DNA from: CAYRFU01 sp964423525
Lineage (GTDB): Bacteria > Vulcanimicrobiota > Xenobia > Xenobiales > JADMJV01
Assembly: GCA_964423525.1 (NCBI GenBank)
Contig: CAYRFU010000065.1
Coordinates: forward strand, 1 to 23,999
DNA: 23,999 nucleotides
Direction of reading: 5' to 3'
Positions 21,824-23,999 of the stretch are shown in pieces (position 1 is the first letter of the stretch; each line of letters opens with the position of its first letter). The position numbers were made by a program, and so were the translations under genes. The notes under the pieces were generated by a model. The model had not been told where the DNA came from. It searched no databases and was given only the letters and a program-made list of their open reading frames with translations.

Positions 21824-22465
21824 CTAGGTCCCCTCCTTTTGGACTTTAGCGAGGGTCGCCCGGATCTTGGCGGCCAGGAGATCGATGGCCACCTGGTTGG
21901 CTCCACCTTGAGGGATGATCAAATCGGCGTAGCGCTTGGTGGGCTCCACGAACTGGAGATGCATAGGTCGCACCGAGTGGAGGTATTGCTCCACGATAGA
22001 GTCGACCGTCCGACCCCGCTCGGAAAGATCTCGTCGCAGCCTTCTGATGAAGCGCTCGTCGGCATCGGTATCCACGTAGACTTTGATATCCATACGCTTT
22101 CGAAGCCTCTCGTCTTCTAGCACCAGAATTCCCTCGACCATCACGATGGGAGCAGGTTGGAGCGGCCGCACAACTGAAGAGCGAGTATGGGTGACGTAGT
22201 CGTAAGTGGGTTGGTTGACCGCCTGCCCCTCCACCAACTGGTCCAGATGCTCAACCAGAAGCTCGTTGTCGAAAGCGAGGGGATGGTCGTAGTTGCATTC
22301 GGCTCGAATCTCAGGCTCCAGGTGACTCTGGTCTTGGTAGTAGGCGTCCTGAGGAATCAGACAGAGAGGTTCTCGCTCAAACAGTTTGACAAGCTTTCTG
22401 GCTACCGTCGTTTTGCCTGAGCCTGTGCCACCAGCCAGGCCGATCACGAGCGGTCGGAGCGTCAT
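21824..22465 (-). CDS. udk: Uridine kinase (uridine/cytidine phosphorylation)
   Basis: This enzyme transfers phosphate from ATP or GTP to uridine or cytidine to give UMP or CMP in pyrimidine salvage, in the cytoplasm. The 213 residues match the family from end to end: P-loop GGTGSGKTT (12-20), IPQDAYYQD (37-45), the NYDHPLAFD motif (58-66), PTYDYVTHTR (86-95), VEGILVLED (110-118), the lid-like region RRLRRDLSERGR (141-152) and KRYADLIIPQGG (177-188). The length is normal. Its ATG overlaps the mltG stop by four bases (ATGA), so translation is coupled. It is the last gene of the housekeeping operon and has no visible link to the pilus genes downstream. Confidence 0.95.
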   Translation of the reverse strand: MTLRPLVIGLAGGTGSGKTTVARKLVKLFEREPLCLIPQDAYYQDQSHLEPEIRAECNYDHPLAFDNELLVEHLDQLVEGQAVNQPTYDYVTHTRSSVVRPLQPAPIVMVEGILVLEDERLRKRMDIKVYVDTDADERFIRRLRRDLSERGRTVDSIVEQYLHSVRPMHLQFVEPTKRYADLIIPQGGANQVAIDLLAAKIRATLAKVQKEGT

Positions 22466-23472
22466 CTTTGAAACTTGGCGATGTTGCGCTGATGCTCTCG
22501 GTAGGTCCGCCCGAAAACGTGGCTGCCATCCCCTTTCACGTCATTGCGAACGTAGAACAGAAAGTCTGAAGGCTTGGGATTCATGGCCGCTTCGAGCGAC
22601 GCTCTGCCGGGACTCGCGATCGGGCCCGGAGGCAAACCGGGATGAAGATAGGTGTTGTAGGGCGAGCGGATCTCCAAGTCCTTATAGGTCAGGATGGCCC
22701 GAGACTTCCCGAGCGCGTATTGAACGGTAGCGTCGCACTGAAGCGGCATCTGCTTGGCAAGCCTATTGGTGTAAACCCCAGCGATCAGGGCCCTTTCGTT
22801 AGCCACCTGTGCCTCTCTCTCGACCAAAGAAGCAAGGATCACGGTCTCCTGGAGGGTGAGACCGGTCTTGCCCTCATGCTCTTCCCAGAGAGGGAGAACC
22901 TCGCCTTTAAAAAGAGAGGTCATAGTGGCCACCGCTTCCCTGCCGTCGGCCTCCCACGGGAACTCGTAGGTATTGGGAAAGAGATACCCCTCCAGATTGG
23001 CCGGAAAAATTTCGCCAAATTCCTGACCCTGACTCTTGGCGATGGCAAAGACTGCTTCGGCCGGGGCCACATTTTGCTCCTCTAGCTTGACGGCTGTTTG
23101 GGAGAGGGTCAACCCCTCTGGAATGGTGGCTTTACGGGTGAGCGTGGCCCCTTTGACCAGCTGCTCGAAAATCTTGACGGCCGGCCGGCCCGGATCAACC
23201 CGATAAAACCCCGTCCGCAGCGCCCCGTCCTCCTGTCGATAGCGCAACAGCAGACGAAAGGCCAGACCGGAGCGGATCAGCCCCTCCTTCTCGAGCCGCT
23301 CGGCCACCTCTTGACCGGAAACCCCCTCCGGCACCTCAAAGATGATAGCTTCCTGGCTGCCTACCTGGTCAGCTGGCATCATAGACTGATAGAGGAGCCA
23401 CATGGCCGCCCCGGCCGCAACCATGAAAAGTAGACAGCCAAGCTTGAAGAGGTTGAGAAGAAACTTCACCAC
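22462..23472 (-). CDS. mltG: Endolytic murein transglycosylase MltG (YceG-like)
   Basis: MltG cleaves nascent glycan strands at the inner membrane and is thought to terminate peptidoglycan chains. Residues 8-28 are a single N-terminal membrane anchor. A LysM-like subdomain follows (about 42-110), then the catalytic YceG domain. Visible motifs are NLEGYLFPNTYEF (159-171), ILASLVEREA (212-221), whose Glu218 corresponds to the catalytic glutamate of the family, GVYTNRL (232-238), LQCDATVQYALG (244-255) and SPYNTYLHPGLPPGPIASPG (270-289). The start is the first of two GTG codons at 23472, behind a GGGGGTGA site. The gene lies 19 bases after ruvX and overlaps udk by four bases. Confidence 0.95.
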   Translation of the reverse strand: MVKFLLNLFKLGCLLFMVAAGAAMWLLYQSMMPADQVGSQEAIIFEVPEGVSGQEVAERLEKEGLIRSGLAFRLLLRYRQEDGALRTGFYRVDPGRPAVKIFEQLVKGATLTRKATIPEGLTLSQTAVKLEEQNVAPAEAVFAIAKSQGQEFGEIFPANLEGYLFPNTYEFPWEADGREAVATMTSLFKGEVLPLWEEHEGKTGLTLQETVILASLVEREAQVANERALIAGVYTNRLAKQMPLQCDATVQYALGKSRAILTYKDLEIRSPYNTYLHPGLPPGPIASPGRASLEAAMNPKPSDFLFYVRNDVKGDGSHVFGRTYREHQRNIAKFQR

Positions 23473-23491
23473 CAGTCGGATTCGTCACCCC

Positions 23492-23914
23492 CTAAGGAGG
23501 AGCCTCCCGAGCCGAATCAAGGTAGGCCTGAAGGATCACTACAGCTGCCATCTGATCGAGTTTTGGCTTACCTTTCTTGACTGAAACTCCCGACTCTCGC
23601 AGGGCCCGCCGGGCTTGTTGTGACGAGAGCCGCTCGTCCACCAACTCCACCGTTAGTGAAACCTTCTCAGCCAGGCTCCGGGCCAGGCGCTGAGCGGCTT
23701 TGGCAGCCGGCCCGACACTTCCATCCATGTTCTTCGGGAATCCGACCAGGATCCTTTCGACCTGGTGCTCTCTGGCGATCTCCGCGAGAAGTTCGGCCAC
23801 ATCGTCGCGAGGCTTAACCTGGAGGGTCAAAAGCGGACTGGCCAGGACTCCCAAAGGATCGGAAAGGGCCAAACCCACCCTCCGCTTGCCGGGGTCGACT
23901 GCCAGCACCCTCAA
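23492..23914 (-). CDS. ruvX: RuvX/YqgF family putative pre-16S rRNA nuclease (Holliday-junction resolvase fold)
   Basis: This is an RNase H-fold protein of the YqgF family, implicated in 16S rRNA 5'-end maturation and also named for a putative Holliday-junction role. The 140 residues show VDPGKRRVGLALSD (6-19), ILVGFPKNMDGSVGPAA (55-71), VDERLSS (92-98) and KLDQMAAVVILQAYLD (118-133). The acidic residues Asp7, Glu94 and Asp120 are in the expected catalytic positions. The length is typical. Translation most likely starts at the TTG at 23914, because an AAGGAG site lies 8 bases upstream and the protein then begins directly at the conserved strand (RVLAVDPG). The frame is open further upstream, but that extension is not family-like. 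Confidence 0.93.
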   Translation of the reverse strand: MRVLAVDPGKRRVGLALSDPLGVLASPLLTLQVKPRDDVAELLAEIAREHQVERILVGFPKNMDGSVGPAAKAAQRLARSLAEKVSLTVELVDERLSSQQARRALRESGVSVKKGKPKLDQMAAVVILQAYLDSAREAPP

Positions 23915-23999
23915 GCCAGCAACTCCTTGGCTAGGCGCGGGAACCGTCGTGAGCTGGGCCAGTGATGAGCCAGATGACTCGCCAGGACCGTTTCGGCTT
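23911..23999 (-). CDS. Possible C-terminal tail of an unidentified upstream gene (partial)
   Basis: One minus-strand frame is open from the window edge to a TGA at 23911-23913 that overlaps the ruvX TTG start as TTGA, as expected for a coupled operon gene. The visible 29 codons end in RRFPRLAKELLA. Another frame is open to a TAG further upstream, so the choice rests on the overlap alone. The tail is too short to identify. Confidence 0.4.
   Translation of the reverse strand, partial: AETVLASHLAHHWPSSRRFPRLAKELLA

Overview
The window is about 24 kb of a bacterial chromosome in which every convincing gene lies on the minus strand, so genes are read here from right (about 24000) to left (1). It is mainly a type IV pilus (T4P) locus preceded by a short housekeeping operon. 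The outer-membrane secretin and the periplasmic export signals indicate a diderm (two-membrane) bacterium. GC content is moderate. The pilin motifs, the SigB/SigF-like sigma factor beside pilus genes and the giant TPR proteins suggest an uncultured or little-studied phylum. An Armatimonadota or Eremiobacterota-like lineage is only a guess and cannot be settled from the sequence alone.

Layout in transcription order. (1) 23999-21824: the tail of an unidentified gene, then ruvX, mltG and udk, tightly spaced or overlapping, with a probable terminator at 21734-21761. (2) 21637-17408: pilB, pilT, a newly noticed 21-residue hydrophobic micro-ORF with a strong ribosome-binding site, and pilC, closed by a hairpin terminator. 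(3) 17344-16559: a sigma-70 family factor whose ATG lies a few bases after that terminator. (4) 16412-15981: one prepilin with its own upstream region and its own terminator. (5) 15871-15017: prepilin peptidase pilD. (6) A 528-bp gap with a promoter/palindrome candidate and a structured leader, then pilM with a possible 49-codon ORF coupled to its stop. (7) 13077-10978: an AMIN-domain secretin (pilQ) with a strong terminator. (8) 10623-308: two giant cytoplasmic TPR proteins (1969 and 1463 residues), then a membrane protein running off the left edge.

How the parts work together: PilB and PilT are the extension and retraction motors, PilC the inner-membrane platform, PilD processes the prepilin, PilM is the cytoplasmic actin-like part of the alignment complex, and PilQ is the outer-membrane pore. 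PilN, PilO and PilP, which usually sit between pilM and pilQ, are absent from the window. The most original content is the TPR pair. One protein carries a disordered region of about 650 residues with about 34 short LF motifs between two TPR domains. The other carries ten consecutive exact 34-residue repeats of an atypical type. The two share a related C-terminus, lie next to each other and end in a membrane-protein gene, which suggests a cytoplasmic scaffold, possibly linked to the pilus. No mobile elements, CRISPR arrays, rRNA or tRNA genes were recognised.
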